A stretch of 33,097 nt of DNA from positions 1 through 33,097 of the forward strand of contig SVJW01000017.1 of the NCBI GenBank assembly GCA_015068735.1. The letters are read 5' to 3'. Below are positions 33,023-33,097 of this stretch, piece by piece. This stretch comes from Oscillospiraceae bacterium. Lineage in GTDB: Bacteria; Bacillota; Clostridia; UMGS1883. Positions within the stretch are counted from its first letter, which is position 1, and each line of letters begins with the position of its first letter. The notes beneath the pieces are model-generated. The model did no database searches. It was given only the letters and a program-made list of their open reading frames with translations, and was not told the DNA's origin. A program made the translations under genes and the position numbers.

Positions 33023-33097
33023 TGGTGCGAGAGACGGGACTTGAACCCGTATGGTCTCCCACACGCACCTTAAACGTGCGCGTCTGCCGATTCCGCC
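33023..33097 (-). tRNA. tRNA-Leu (anticodon AAG, partial at 5' end)
   Basis: Minus strand. The D arm GGCGGAATCGGCAGACGC, anticodon stem CACGT/GCGTG with loop TTAAGGT (U33, anticodon AAG, G37), variable arm GTGGGAGACCA, T arm CGGGTTCAAGTCCCG and acceptor 3' strand CTCTCGC-ACCA are present. The long variable arm and G37 fit a leucine CUN reader. The first eight or so bases (expected GCGAGAG plus one) lie beyond the window. Other registers give anticodons with unpaired stems or a stop-reading triplet, so AAG is preferred. CCA is encoded. Confidence 0.88.

Noticed and set aside
32804..33073. Plus-strand frame over the tRNA-Leu region
   Set aside because: It reads through the tRNA in antisense (giving a CERRDLNPYGLPHAP-type string often mis-annotated as protein).
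1..33097. CRISPR arrays, insertion sequences, prophage genes
   Set aside because: No regularly spaced repeats, transposase motifs or phage structural/integrase proteins were seen.

Overview
The window is a compact, AT-rich, low-GC Gram-positive chromosome segment, most likely from an uncultured gut-type Clostridia. Supporting signs are a tRNA-Phe-type T-box leader on pheST, RicT with a Firmicutes-style holB, strong AGGAGG ribosome sites with some TTG/GTG starts, and canonical TTGACA/TATAAT promoters. No taxonomic search could be run. Nearly all of it is ordinary core chromosome. The accessory-looking parts are the DegT aminotransferase block (about 8.4-12.3 kb), the catabolic-looking operon at 25.1-32.5 kb, and the scarred tRNA-Leu locus at the right end.

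Layout: (1) 1-236: 3' part of RNase P RNA and its terminator. (2) 7.6-0.24 kb, minus strand: one overlapping operon, murJ - DUF5693-like membrane protein - holB - ricT - 2-hydroxyacid dehydrogenase - AEC permease, from a clear promoter at 7550-7578. (3) 7.6-12.3 kb: a PocR/AraC regulator divergent from two tandem DegT-family aminotransferases, then a convergent TIM-barrel sugar isomerase/epimerase. (4) 12.4-15.5 kb: DNA repair, dinB-type polymerase (+) facing uvrC (-) across a shared terminator. (5) 15.5-19.2 kb, minus: a secreted Cys/His protein, mltG, DUF3006 and mgtE. mgtE has its own promoter and a roughly 140-nt structured leader containing a 22-codon upstream ORF and a hairpin that would hide the mgtE ribosome site. 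(6) 19.2-21.2 kb: a stand-alone FlaA1/CapD-type nucleotide-sugar dehydratase/epimerase, then an array of long hairpins. (7) 21.4-25.1 kb: pheT and pheS behind a T-box. (8) 25.1-32.5 kb, minus: an eight-gene operon: histidine phosphatase, small membrane protein, GNAT_C-type acyltransferase, TSUP exporter, second histidine phosphatase, M20 amidohydrolase, Dabb protein, GH78-like rhamnosidase. (9) 32.6-33.1 kb: tRNA-Leu(AAG), partial, with an adjacent 349-bp repeat structure made of tRNA and terminator pieces.

Themes: envelope building (MurJ, MltG, CapD-like, secreted Cys/His protein), DNA replication and repair (HolB, DinB, UvrC), translation (PheST, RNase P, tRNA-Leu), Mg2+ supply, and a scavenging-type operon. 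The observations I would follow first are the mgtE leader with its putative leader peptide, the frameshift in the membrane-protein gene at 31.3 kb (homopolymer indel or programmed slippage), the rearranged tRNA-Leu locus, and the repeated TTGTTACAA motif bracketing the -35 box of the secreted-protein gene.
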